Source of the DNA: Planctomycetia bacterium
Lineage (GTDB): Bacteria > Planctomycetota > Planctomycetia > Pirellulales > UBA1268
Direction: 5' to 3'
NCBI GenBank assembly: GCA_009923125.1
Contig: RFUD01000049.1
Location: 1 to 10,322 of the forward strand
Length of the DNA: 10,322 nt
A program made the translations under genes and the position numbers. Of the stretch, positions 1-6,591 are shown in pieces. The notes beneath the pieces were generated by a model. The model was given only the letters and a program-made list of their open reading frames with translations, was not told where the DNA came from and searched no databases. How positions within the stretch are numbered: position 1 is the first letter of the stretch; every line of letters starts with the position of its first letter.

Positions 1-180
1 GACGGCACGGCCGACCCCGCCGCCGGCGGACCCGAGACCGCCGATCTCCGGGCCGTGTCGCAGTGGTACACGTCGATCCTGGAGCAGGCGATCCGTCGGG
101 CCCCGGCCCAGTACTGGTGGGTGCACCGGCGATGGCGGGGACAGCCTCCACAGGCTACAGTGGGCCGCTCCGCCGCGTGA
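1..180 (+). CDS. 3' end of lipid A lauroyl/myristoyl acyltransferase-like gene (partial)
   Basis: Frame 1 is open from the window edge to a TGA at 178-180 and gives 59 residues. Its centre, the segment ILEQAIRRAPAQYWWVHRRW, resembles the C-terminus of LpxL/HtrB acyltransferases, where a helix with a conserved 'aPeqy-W-HrRw' pattern ends the protein. Known members transfer a secondary acyl chain onto the lipid A precursor at the inner membrane. The catalytic HxxxxD motif would lie upstream of the window and cannot be checked. The 14 residues after the match are low-complexity. If right, it implies an outer membrane with lipid A. The assignment rests on one short motif. Confidence 0.65.
   Translation, partial: DGTADPAAGGPETADLRAVSQWYTSILEQAIRRAPAQYWWVHRRWRGQPPQATVGRSAA
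156..161 (+). promoter_or_regulatory. Possible -10 box (GGC-TACAGT) upstream of the Rieske gene
   Basis: TACAGT preceded by GGC lies 51 bases before the ATG at 213, inside the end of the upstream reading frame. It matches the GCTACNNT pattern seen upstream of three other genes here (1580, 8971 and, on the minus strand, 8933). No convincing -35 hexamer is visible, so this rests only on the recurring motif. Confidence 0.25.
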
Positions 181-212
181 GTTCATCCGGGCGGCAGTCG
201 CAGTGCCCGCCC

Positions 213-557
213 ATGACGAATTCGTCCGACTGGTTTCGCATCGCCTCGGCCACGGAGTGCCCACCCGGCACCAGCATCGAGCGGGTGGTCGAGGGGCGAG
301 TCGTGGCGCTGGCGAACGTGGCCGGGGCATGGCACGCGATCGACGGGCTCTGCCCGCACCAGGGCGGGCCGCTCGGCACCGGCCGGCTGTGCGGCGCCGT
401 GCTCACCTGCCCGTGGCACGGCTGGCAGTTCGACGTCACCACCGGTCGCCACCAGATCTCGGCGACGGTGAGGCAGGCGGTGCACGAGGTCGAGGAGCGG
501 GCGGGGGAGGTGTTCGTGAGGTTCCCCGTCCCCGGGCCGGAGGCCTGCCGGGCATGA
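213..557 (+). CDS. Rieske [2Fe-2S] ferredoxin-like protein
   Basis: A 114-residue single-domain Rieske protein. The cluster-binding motif is complete: CPHQGGPLGTG supplies C47 and H49, and CPWHGWQFD supplies C66 and H69, with the usual 16 residues between the pairs. No signal peptide or membrane anchor is present, so it should be a soluble cytoplasmic electron carrier, of the type found as dioxygenase ferredoxins or NirD-like subunits. I start it at ATG 213 because family members begin about 8 residues before a 'W..ia' segment (here SDWFRIA); an upstream in-frame start would add about 50 low-complexity residues. Its stop overlaps the next gene's start as ATGA, so the two are probably translated together. 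No oxygenase or reductase partner is visible nearby, so the electron acceptor is unknown. Confidence 0.88.
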   Translation: MTNSSDWFRIASATECPPGTSIERVVEGRVVALANVAGAWHAIDGLCPHQGGPLGTGRLCGAVLTCPWHGWQFDVTTGRHQISATVRQAVHEVEERAGEVFVRFPVPGPEACRA

Positions 558-1501
558 TCGAGATCCGCTGCTTCCGCAACGCCGATCCGCCGCGACTCGC
601 CGAGGTGTGGCGGGCCGCCGACCTCGGCCCCGCGGCGATGCAGCCGATGTCCGCCGCGCTCCTCGAGGCGAGCGTGTTCTCGAAGCCGTACTTCGACCGC
701 GAGGGGCTGATCGTCGCGGCCGACGACGACCGGGTGGTCGGGTTCGCCCACGCCGCGTTCGGTCCCAATCCCGGCCGGTCCGGCGTCGATACGCGGGTCG
801 GCACGACGCTGCTCGCGGCCGTCGTGCCGCATCCCCTCCACGAGCAGATCGGCGCGGCACTCCTCGGCGGCTGCGAGGAGTACCTGCGGAAGCGCGGCGC
901 CACCACGATTCTCGGCGGGGGATCGGCCGAACTGCGCAGCTTCTACCTCGGGCTGTACGGCGGCTCCGACCTGCCGGGCATCCTCGACTCGTCGGTGGCG
1001 ATGCGGCGGCTGTTCGAGCGGGCCGGCTACGACGTCGCCGACCGGATCGCCGTCCTGCGGCGGACGCTGCAGGGTTTCCGCCCGCCCGTCAACCGGATGC
1101 AGGTCGCGATCCGCCGGAGCACGGTGCTGCGGGCGATCGACGAGCCCACGCGGCGCACGTGGTGGGAGGCCGCCACGACCACGGGCGTGGCCCTGCGGCG
1201 CTACGAACTGCTCGGTCAGGCGGACGAGCTGCTCGGCAGCGCGTCGTTCTGGGACATGCAGCCGCTGGCCGGCGCGTGGGGCGTGGTCGCGGCGGGGTTG
1301 CTCGACGTGGAGATCGCCGGGCGGAACCGGCGGCAGGGGCTGGCGCACTACCTCGTGGCGGAGGCGCTGCACGACCTCGCCCAGGAGGGCGTGTCGCTCG
1401 TCGAGACCCATGCGTCGGTGGCGAACACCGCCGCGGTGAGCCTGTTCACGAAGCTCGGCTTCGACATCGCCGAGCACGGGACCGTGTTCCGCAAGCCGTG
1501 A
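554..1501 (+). CDS. Tandem GNAT-family N-acetyltransferase
   Basis: A 315-residue protein with two GNAT-like halves. Residues 1-155 open with the typical 'IEIRCFRNADPPRLAEVW' strand-helix and include 'GLIVAADDDRVVGFAHAAF' (51-69); the acetyl-CoA loop in this half is not obvious. Residues 180-315 hold the better preserved domain: 'DVEIAGRNRRQGLAHYLV' (251-268) contains the R/Q-x-x-G-x-A type pyrophosphate-binding loop, and 'VANTAAVSLFTKLGF' (289-303) is the usual C-terminal N-x-x-A-x-x-L/F-Y-x-x-x-G-F element. The start at 554 overlaps the Rieske stop by four bases, and it is the first Met before the domain. The family transfers acetyl from acetyl-CoA to amines or protein N-termini; the substrate cannot be told. 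The C-terminal half is probably catalytic and the N-terminal half structural or regulatory, by inference. Confidence 0.85.
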   Translation: MIEIRCFRNADPPRLAEVWRAADLGPAAMQPMSAALLEASVFSKPYFDREGLIVAADDDRVVGFAHAAFGPNPGRSGVDTRVGTTLLAAVVPHPLHEQIGAALLGGCEEYLRKRGATTILGGGSAELRSFYLGLYGGSDLPGILDSSVAMRRLFERAGYDVADRIAVLRRTLQGFRPPVNRMQVAIRRSTVLRAIDEPTRRTWWEAATTTGVALRRYELLGQADELLGSASFWDMQPLAGAWGVVAAGLLDVEIAGRNRRQGLAHYLVAEALHDLAQEGVSLVETHASVANTAAVSLFTKLGFDIAEHGTVFRKP

Positions 1502-1579
1502 CCGACGGCCTTCATCGTCCGCTCACAATCGGGCGGTCGGAGTGAAAAAGCGGCATCCCCTCCGCGACCCGGGTTCGGC

Positions 1580-1585
1580 TACCAT
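1580..1585 (+). promoter_or_regulatory. Possible -10 box (GGC-TACCAT) upstream of the PIN-PhoH gene
   Basis: TACCAT preceded by GGC lies 54 bases before the PIN-PhoH ATG, in the 138-base gap after the GNAT gene. It matches the window's GCTACNNT pattern. No -35 hexamer of the TTGACA type sits 16-18 bases upstream. Confidence 0.35.
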
Positions 1586-1639
1586 CCGGACCGATCGCCC
1601 CGGTCCACGAGTTGCCGTCCACGAGTTCCTGGAGGTGCC

Positions 1640-2968
1640 ATGAGGGATGCCCGGCCAAAGCTGTTCGTGCTCGACACGAACGTGATCCTGCACGACTCGG
1701 GCTGCATCCGCAATTTCGAGGAGAACGACGTCGCGATCCCGATCACGGTGCTCGAGGAACTCGACCAGTTCAAGCGCGGCAACGAAGACCTCAACTTCCA
1801 GGCCCGCGAATTTCTCCGCCGGCTCGACGCGTTGACCGGCGACATCCTCTCCGAGGAGGGCAGTCCGCTCGGCCCGGGGCTGGGCTCGATCCGCGTGGTG
1901 CTCGGCGGCGGTCGCGACGACCGGCTCCACGAGTCGTTTCTCCAGGACACGCCCGACCATCGCATCCTCGGGCTCGCGCTGCGGCTCCAGCGGGAGCATG
2001 CCGCGCGGCCCGTGATCCTGGTGTCGAAGGACACGAACCTGCGGATGAAAGCCAAGTCGCTCGGTCTCAAGGCGCAGGACTACACCTCCGACAAGGTGGA
2101 AAGCTTCGACAAGCTGTACACCGGCAAGCGGGTGGTGGAGGGCATCGAGTCGGAGACCATCGACCGCTTCTATGGCGAGGGCAGCATCCCGGCGGGCGAG
2201 TTCGGCCACGTGGCGCAGCCGCTCGCCAACGAGAACTTCATCCTGCGCAACGGGAGCAAGTCGGCGCTGGCCACCTACCGGCCGGCCACCCGGTCGTTCA
2301 CCCGCGTGGAGAAGCAGACCTGCTACGGGATCACGCCGCGAAACGCCGAGCAGTCGTTCGCGCTCAAGGCGCTGATGGACGACGACATCAAGCTGGTGAC
2401 GATCGCCGGCACGGCCGGCACCGGCAAGACGCTGCTCGCCCTCGCCGCCGCGCTCGAGTGCCGGCAGAAGTACCGGCAGATCCTCCTGGCCCGGCCCGTC
2501 GTGCCGCTCTCCAATCGCGACCTCGGGTTCCTGCCCGGCGACGTGGGGGAGAAGCTCGACCCGTACATGCAGCCGCTGTACGACAACCTGACCGTGATCC
2601 GCCACCAGTGCGGCGAGAACACGCAGGCGGCGCAGCGGGTCGTCGAGATGCGCGAGTCGGAAAAACTGCAGATCACGCCGCTGGCCTACATCCGCGGCCG
2701 CAGCCTGCAGCGGATCTTCTTCATCGTGGACGAGGCCCAGAACCTGACGCCGCACGAGATCAAGACGATCATCACGCGGGCGGGCGAAGGGACGAAGATC
2801 GTGTTCACGGGCGACGTGTGCCAGATCGACCAGCCCTACCTCGACGCCCTTTCCAACGGTCTGTCGTACGTCATCCACCGGATGATGGGGCAGCCGATCT
2901 ACGCCCACGTGACGCTCGAGAAAGGGGAGCGGTCGGCGCTCGCCGACCTGGCGAGCGAACTGCTGTAA
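1640..2968 (+). CDS. phoH2: PIN-domain PhoH-family ATPase (PhoH2/YlaK type)
   Basis: A 442-residue, two-domain protein of normal length for PIN-PhoH fusions. The N-terminal PIN nuclease domain (about 7-150) has its acidic residues at LDTN (D12), VLEEL (E39/E40), DHR (D106) and SKDTN (D131). The C-terminal PhoH ATPase (about 230-442) has Walker A GTAGTGKT (257-264), Walker B IVDEAQN (362-368), a motif III-like FTGDVCQID (389-397) and arginine-rich surroundings. Characterised mycobacterial PhoH2 is an RNA helicase/RNase, and cytoplasmic RNA processing or decay is the likely role. The ATG at 1640 follows GGAGGT (1631-1636), one of the best Shine-Dalgarno matches in the window. It sits alone after a 138-base gap with a candidate -10 box. 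No antitoxin-like gene precedes it, unlike the PhoAT-PhoH2 pairs of mycobacteria. Confidence 0.95.
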   Translation: MRDARPKLFVLDTNVILHDSGCIRNFEENDVAIPITVLEELDQFKRGNEDLNFQAREFLRRLDALTGDILSEEGSPLGPGLGSIRVVLGGGRDDRLHESFLQDTPDHRILGLALRLQREHAARPVILVSKDTNLRMKAKSLGLKAQDYTSDKVESFDKLYTGKRVVEGIESETIDRFYGEGSIPAGEFGHVAQPLANENFILRNGSKSALATYRPATRSFTRVEKQTCYGITPRNAEQSFALKALMDDDIKLVTIAGTAGTGKTLLALAAALECRQKYRQILLARPVVPLSNRDLGFLPGDVGEKLDPYMQPLYDNLTVIRHQCGENTQAAQRVVEMRESEKLQITPLAYIRGRSLQRIFFIVDEAQNLTPHEIKTIITRAGEGTKIVFTGDVCQIDQPYLDALSNGLSYVIHRMMGQPIYAHVTLEKGERSALADLASELL

Positions 2969-2975
2969 TCGACCC

Positions 2976-3866
2976 ATGGACACGGTCATGCCGACACCGG
3001 GGACGATGCGTGACGGCGACCGCCCCCGCGCGGTGTGGCTGGGACCGGGCGGCGGCTGGGAACTGGGCTTCGTGCGGGGCTGCCTGGGCGGGCAGGTCGA
3101 ACTCGTCGAGCATGGCACGTTGGCGGACGCCGTCGCCGCGGCGGGCCGCAGGCCGCAGTTCGTGATCCTCGCGGCAGACCGTCCGGGGCGTTGGTCGCAG
3201 GCCGCCGCCACGGCCGCGTTCCGGCAGTGGCCGCTGGCCACGGTCGTGGGTCTGGTGACGAGCCTCGGTGACGGACGACGGCGCAGCGGGCCGAGCGTGC
3301 CGGGGATCGAGGAGGTCGCCTGGCACGAACTGGCCGGACGGATCGCCTGCTGGCTCGATGCCCTCGCCGTCGGCCGCGGCGGAACGCTCGGGATCCCGCC
3401 GACCGCCCGTCGCGAGGAGCGAATGCTCGACGCGCTCGATGCCTGCGCGGCGGCGCGGCCCGCCGGGCTGCCGGTGGCGCTCGCCGGGGGACGCGGCGCG
3501 GATCTCGAGGGGGTGGCCGACCTGCTGGCGCTCGCCGGCCGTCGCGTGGCGTCCGTGACCCAGGGCCGGCCGCCGCTCGACGTCGATACGCCGCTGCTGG
3601 TGTGGGACACGATGGCTGTCGGCGCGGACGACCTCGCCTGGCTGCGCATGCTGTCCGCGAATCGGCCCGACCTCGGGATCGTGATCCTGGAGTCGTTTCC
3701 CCGAGGGGAAGCGGCGCAGGCGGCCGTCCGCGCGGGGGCGGAGGCGGTGCTCGCGAGGCCGTCGATGCTCGAGACGCTGGAGGGGACGCTGCGCCGCATC
3801 GAACGTCGCTCGCCCGTGTTTCCACGGGCGGCGACTGGCCTTGGTGGGGCCGCCGGTCGCCGCTAG
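2976..3866 (+). CDS. Protein with two degenerate response-regulator receiver-like domains, function unknown
   Basis: 296 residues, no confident family name. The second half (about 165-277) reads like a receiver domain: LLVWD (207-211) ends where the phosphoacceptor Asp sits (D211), VILES (236-240) matches the strand ending in Thr/Ser (S240), and AAVRAGAEAVLARP (249-262) matches 'A..aGA..yl.KP' with the invariant Lys replaced by Arg (R261). The acidic pair near the first strand is missing. The first half (18-130) shows a similar strand-helix rhythm (PRAVWLG, QFVILAADRP, ATVVGLV) without a phosphorylation site. There is no DNA-binding output domain. It starts 7 bases after the PIN-PhoH stop, so co-transcription is likely. 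The start is uncertain: ATG 3006 (after GGGGA) may be better than 2976. A pseudo-receiver adaptor role is inference only. Confidence 0.7.
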   Translation: MDTVMPTPGTMRDGDRPRAVWLGPGGGWELGFVRGCLGGQVELVEHGTLADAVAAAGRRPQFVILAADRPGRWSQAAATAAFRQWPLATVVGLVTSLGDGRRRSGPSVPGIEEVAWHELAGRIACWLDALAVGRGGTLGIPPTARREERMLDALDACAAARPAGLPVALAGGRGADLEGVADLLALAGRRVASVTQGRPPLDVDTPLLVWDTMAVGADDLAWLRMLSANRPDLGIVILESFPRGEAAQAAVRAGAEAVLARPSMLETLEGTLRRIERRSPVFPRAATGLGGAAGRR

Positions 3867-3869
3867 CCT
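3864..3869 (+). promoter_or_regulatory. Weak -10-like box (GC-TAGCCT) just before the lipoprotein start
   Basis: TAGCCT, preceded by CGC, lies 7 bases before the ATG at 3877 and overlaps the previous stop codon. Its position matches the short-leader arrangement at 8971-8985. The match to a -10 consensus is poor, and read-through from the upstream gene is equally likely. Confidence 0.15.
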
Positions 3870-3876
3870 TCCGGCC

Positions 3877-4758
3877 ATGCAGACCCCCCCGCCGGGCAGA
3901 CCGTTGCTGCAAGTCGTCGCGTGCGCCGCGCTCGCGGCGGGCTGCGCGCACCTGGCGGCCGTCACGCCGGAGCCGATCGGAGCCGCCCCGCTGGCCCGGG
4001 CGGCGGCGAATGCCGGGTGGCCCGACGCCCCGGAACTCCCGAACCGAGCCGAGGTGTGCGCCGGACAACTGATGATCCACGCCGACTTCCCCCTGGCCGA
4101 GCAGCACCGCATGGTGCGCGATCTCGAGACGCTGCGCGGCGACGTCAGCCAGCGGCTCGGGCTGCCGATCTCGGACGAGCCGGTGCACCTCTACCTGTTC
4201 GAGAACCAGGATCGCTACGAGCGGTTCACCGGCCGGTACTTCCCCGGCTTTCCGGTGCGTCGGGCGTTTTTCATCGAGACCGACACGCGGCTGGCCGTGT
4301 TCGCGCCCTGGCAGGACCGGATCGCGGAGGACCTGCGCCACGAGACGACGCACGGCTACGTGCACGCGGTCGTGCCCGGCGTGCCGTTGTGGCTCGATGA
4401 AGGGATCGCGGAGTACTTCGAACTGCCACGGGTCGCGCAGGGACGCCATGCCGACCACATCGCCCACCTCACGGGCCGGCTGATCGAGGGCACGTGGCGG
4501 ATCGACATCGACCGGCTCGAGTCGCTGCGGCTCGCGGGCGAGCTCTCCCAAGACCACTATGCCGAGGCGTGGTGCTGGGTGCACTGGCTGCTGCACACGA
4601 CGCCCGAGCGGCGGAAAATCCTGCAGGAATATCTCGCCGACGTGCGCCGCGACGAGAAGACCGCGCCGCTCTCCGCGCGGCTCGCGCACGCCGAGGGCGG
4701 CCTCGTGGCGTGCCACGCCGCAGTCCGCGCCCACGTCGAGAGTCTCGCCGCACGGTAG
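3877..4758 (+). CDS. Putative lipoprotein with zinc-peptidase (HExxH, DUF1570/gluzincin-like) domain
   Basis: 293 residues. The N-terminus has a short basic region (R8), a hydrophobic stretch (10-22) and a lipobox-like LAAGC with Cys at 23, so it is probably a lipoprotein exported by Sec and acylated. The body carries HETTH (155-159), the two His zinc ligands and catalytic Glu of an HExxH metallopeptidase, and WLDEGIAEYFE (172-182), whose E175 is the usual third ligand of gluzincins. This pairing of HExxH with a downstream 'W..EG.AEy' is typical of planctomycete DUF1570 and peptidase-MA-like proteins. I chose ATG 3877 because it gives a proper signal peptide; a TTG at 3841 would add 12 residues and spoil it. 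It follows the preceding gene by 10 bases. Substrate unknown; cell-envelope protein turnover is a guess. Confidence 0.85.
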   Translation: MQTPPPGRPLLQVVACAALAAGCAHLAAVTPEPIGAAPLARAAANAGWPDAPELPNRAEVCAGQLMIHADFPLAEQHRMVRDLETLRGDVSQRLGLPISDEPVHLYLFENQDRYERFTGRYFPGFPVRRAFFIETDTRLAVFAPWQDRIAEDLRHETTHGYVHAVVPGVPLWLDEGIAEYFELPRVAQGRHADHIAHLTGRLIEGTWRIDIDRLESLRLAGELSQDHYAEAWCWVHWLLHTTPERRKILQEYLADVRRDEKTAPLSARLAHAEGGLVACHAAVRAHVESLAAR

Positions 4759-4785
4759 CCCGCTCGCGTTGCGATCGACGGTGGG

Positions 4786-4860
4786 CGTCCGCTTCCGCGC
4801 CGCGTGGGGCGGTCCGCGATCCTCCGGGGTGGTCTGGGAAAGCAGGGGCGGACGATTTTT
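4786..4860 (+). terminator. Long-stem hairpin followed by T-run; possible terminator
   Basis: CGTCCGCTTC (4786-4795) pairs with GGGGCGGACG (4845-4854) as a 10-base-pair stem with two G-T wobbles. The closed 49-base interior is GC-rich and can fold further, for example CCGC with GCGG. ATTTTT (4855-4860) follows at once. It begins 27 bases after the lipoprotein stop and ends before the next promoter-like site, a sensible place for a terminator. The loop is long for a classical intrinsic terminator, so a structured small RNA or 3' UTR element is an alternative. Confidence 0.4.
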
Positions 4861-4902
4861 GGGGTTGACCGAAAAAACCCGCGACCGGCCCCGGAACCCG
4901 GA

Positions 4903-4930
4903 TTGACCGACCTTCCGGGCCGCCGACAAT
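4903..4930 (+). promoter_or_regulatory. Sigma70-type promoter candidate for the murE-like/murB/ftsQ cluster
   Basis: TTGACC (4903-4908) and GACAAT (4925-4930) are separated by 16 bases, a good match to the housekeeping promoter layout and the only site in the window with both hexamers. It lies 62 bases before the ATG at 4993. A second TTGACCGA copy sits 38 bases upstream (4865-4872) within the partial inverted repeat GGGTT/AACCC (4862-4880), which could be an operator or chance. Confidence 0.45.
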
Positions 4931-4992
4931 TCCGCTCCGTTCCGTGGCCAAGGACGGCCGCGGTGGGTCGGGCGACGCGGCAGGAGGCCGGC

Positions 4993-6468
4993 ATGAGCGA
5001 TGCAGATCGGACGATGGGCGGTGGGGCGACGGCCGTGTCGCTGTCCGCGGTCCTGCCGGAGGTGCGGTTCGTGGGGTGCGACGACATCGTCGCCACTCGC
5101 TGCACGGCGGAGGTGCGACGCTGTCGGCGGGGTGACGTGTTCGTGGCCCGGCTCACCGCCGCCGGCGACGGGCATGAGCAGGTGGCGCGGGCGATCGCCC
5201 GGGGCGCCTCGGCCGTGGTCGCCGAGCGGATGGTGCCCACGCACGGGGTGCCGCTGGCGATCGTGCCCGACTCGGCGTGGGCGCTGGCGCGACTGACGCA
5301 CGCCTGCTGGGGGGATCCGGCCGGACGACTGCGGCTGGTCGCGGTGACCGGCACGAGCGGCAAGACGACGACGGCATGGCTGACGGCGGCGGTGCTCGCG
5401 GAGGCGGGCCTGCGGGTCGGAGTGCTGTCGGACCTCGGCTGCCTGGACGCCGAGGCGACCGAGCCGGAATCGGCCGAACTGGGCTGGCCCGAGGTGTTCG
5501 CGGCCTGGCTTCATCGACTGGCCGAGACGGGATGCACGCACGCGGTCGTCGAGGTCTCGAGCCGGATGCTCGCCAACCAGGCGTTGGCCGGCGTCGCCTG
5601 CGGGACCGTCGTCGTCACGAATCTCGCGCAGGCGAACCTCGACGAACACGGGACCGTGCGGGACCATCGGGCGATCAAGGAACGGATCCTCGCCAGCCTC
5701 CCCGCCGACGGCTGCCTCGTGTTCAACGCCGATGATCCGCGGGTCTGTCGGCTCGCCGGACGGCACACCGGCCCGCGCGTGGCCGTCGGGTTGCGAAAGC
5801 CGGCGGACGTCACGGCGATCGCCGTGGAGCGGTCGCTGGCCGGGCAGACCGTGCTCGTGACCGCCGGCGGTCATGCGGCCGCGGCGACGATCGATCGCCC
5901 GACGACCGGATTCGTCCGCGATGCGCTGTGTGCGGCCGCGGTCGGGCTGCGGTTCCGGGTGCCTCTCGAACGGGTGACCCGTGGGCTGGAGGCCGCCCCC
6001 GGCGTGCCGGGTCGGCTCGAGCGGATCGACCGGGGGCAGGAGGCGGCGGTGTTCGTCGATCATCCGACCAGCGGGCACGCGCTGGCCGCCACGCTCGCCA
6101 GCCTGCGGCGCTTGACGCCCGGGCGACTCGTCCTCATCGCCGAAGAGCGGGCCGCCGCCGCGCTCGGGCCGGCAGGACGGTTCGTGGAGCGTGCCGCCCG
6201 CTGGTGCGACGCGACCCTCGTGGTGCCGGCCGCCGTGTTGGACGCCGATGCGGATGGTGCCGCCGTGGCGGCCTACGCCCGCATCGACCGCGCGCTGGCG
6301 ACGGCGTCGATGGGGGACTGCGTGCTCGTGCTCGGCAGGTTGCCGGCCGGGGGCGGCTCGCCGGGCGACCCAGGCGATCCCGCCGTGGCCGGCGTGTTGG
6401 CCACCCTGGTGGACGGCTGGCTGCAACTCTCCCATCCGCCCACGTGGCGCGGGGAACAGGCGGCTTGA
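4993..6468 (+). CDS. MurE-like Mur ligase family protein with degenerate C-terminal signatures
   Basis: 491 residues, close to the usual MurE length. The N-terminal UDP-binding-like domain (about 15-105) has 'RRGDVFVARLTAAGDGHEQVARAIARGA', as in MurE. The central ATPase domain has the P-loop TGTSGKTTT (119-127), VVEVSS (185-190), TNLAQANLDEHG (209-220; MurE has DHLDYHG), a Lys at AIKER (K229) where MurE is carbamylated, and FNADDP (244-249). The C-terminal domain starts at PGRLERI (339-345). After that, canonical motifs fail: DYAHTPDAL reads DHPTSGHAL (356-364), and GCGGDRD, the DNPR amino-acid specificity motif and KGHE are absent. The family adds diaminopimelate or lysine to UDP-MurNAc-dipeptide; whether this one does is doubtful. 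AGGAGG (4982-4987) sits 5 bases before the ATG. It heads a group with murB- and ftsQ-like genes. A paralogous ligase with another substrate is possible. Confidence 0.85.
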   Translation: MSDADRTMGGGATAVSLSAVLPEVRFVGCDDIVATRCTAEVRRCRRGDVFVARLTAAGDGHEQVARAIARGASAVVAERMVPTHGVPLAIVPDSAWALARLTHACWGDPAGRLRLVAVTGTSGKTTTAWLTAAVLAEAGLRVGVLSDLGCLDAEATEPESAELGWPEVFAAWLHRLAETGCTHAVVEVSSRMLANQALAGVACGTVVVTNLAQANLDEHGTVRDHRAIKERILASLPADGCLVFNADDPRVCRLAGRHTGPRVAVGLRKPADVTAIAVERSLAGQTVLVTAGGHAAAATIDRPTTGFVRDALCAAAVGLRFRVPLERVTRGLEAAPGVPGRLERIDRGQEAAVFVDHPTSGHALAATLASLRRLTPGRLVLIAEERAAAALGPAGRFVERAARWCDATLVVPAAVLDADADGAAVAAYARIDRALATASMGDCVLVLGRLPAGGGSPGDPGDPAVAGVLATLVDGWLQLSHPPTWRGEQAA

Positions 6469-6532
6469 TTTCGGCCTCCGTAGGCGCATGCTTCGGCCGT
6501 GCGGCACAATCCATGGCCGTGGCAGCCTGAGC

Positions 6533-6557
6533 CCGGGCATCCAGCGCCCGGACTTTT
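6533..6557 (+). terminator. GC-rich hairpin plus T4 in the murB-like leader; possible terminator or attenuator
   Basis: CCGGGC (6533-6538) and GCCCGG (6546-6551) form a perfect 6-base-pair stem with a 7-base loop, followed by ACTTTT (6552-6557). It lies between the murE-like stop and the likely murB-like start. It could reduce read-through into murB. The T-run is short, so the effect may be weak. Confidence 0.35.
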
Positions 6558-6577
6558 CCTCCAGCCGTTTCCTCCAG
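6555..6577 (+). repeat. Two copies of TTTCCTCCAG, 3 bases apart
   Basis: The 10-base sequence TTTCCTCCAG occurs at 6555-6564 and 6568-6577, separated by CCG, directly after the hairpin and 15-37 bases before the likely GTG start. In RNA it would carry CCUCC twice, like the 16S 3' end, so it is the opposite of a ribosome binding site. Exact tandem identity is seen; any function is unknown. Confidence 0.5.
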
Positions 6578-6591
6578 GTTTTCCCGCTCCC

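Noticed and set aside
1501..1540. Inverted repeat CCGAC/GTCGG after the GNAT gene as a terminator
   Set aside because: Only 5 base pairs with a loop of about 29 bases and no T-run; too weak to call.
1523..3799. Minus-strand open frame of 758 codons opposite PIN-PhoH and the receiver-like gene
   Set aside because: No domain motif can be seen and it is antisense to a well-supported ATPase gene; it is explained by GC-skewed codon use.
4862..4880. GGGTT/AACCC inverted repeat as an intrinsic terminator
   Set aside because: The T-run lies before, not after, the hairpin on the plus strand, and on the minus strand A residues follow it; it may be an operator at most.
6499..6591. N-terminal extension of the murB-like gene from GTG 6499
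   Set aside because: The added residues are Trp/Pro-rich, absent from the family, and would be translated through the hairpin and tandem repeat; GTG 6592 gives the usual N-terminus.
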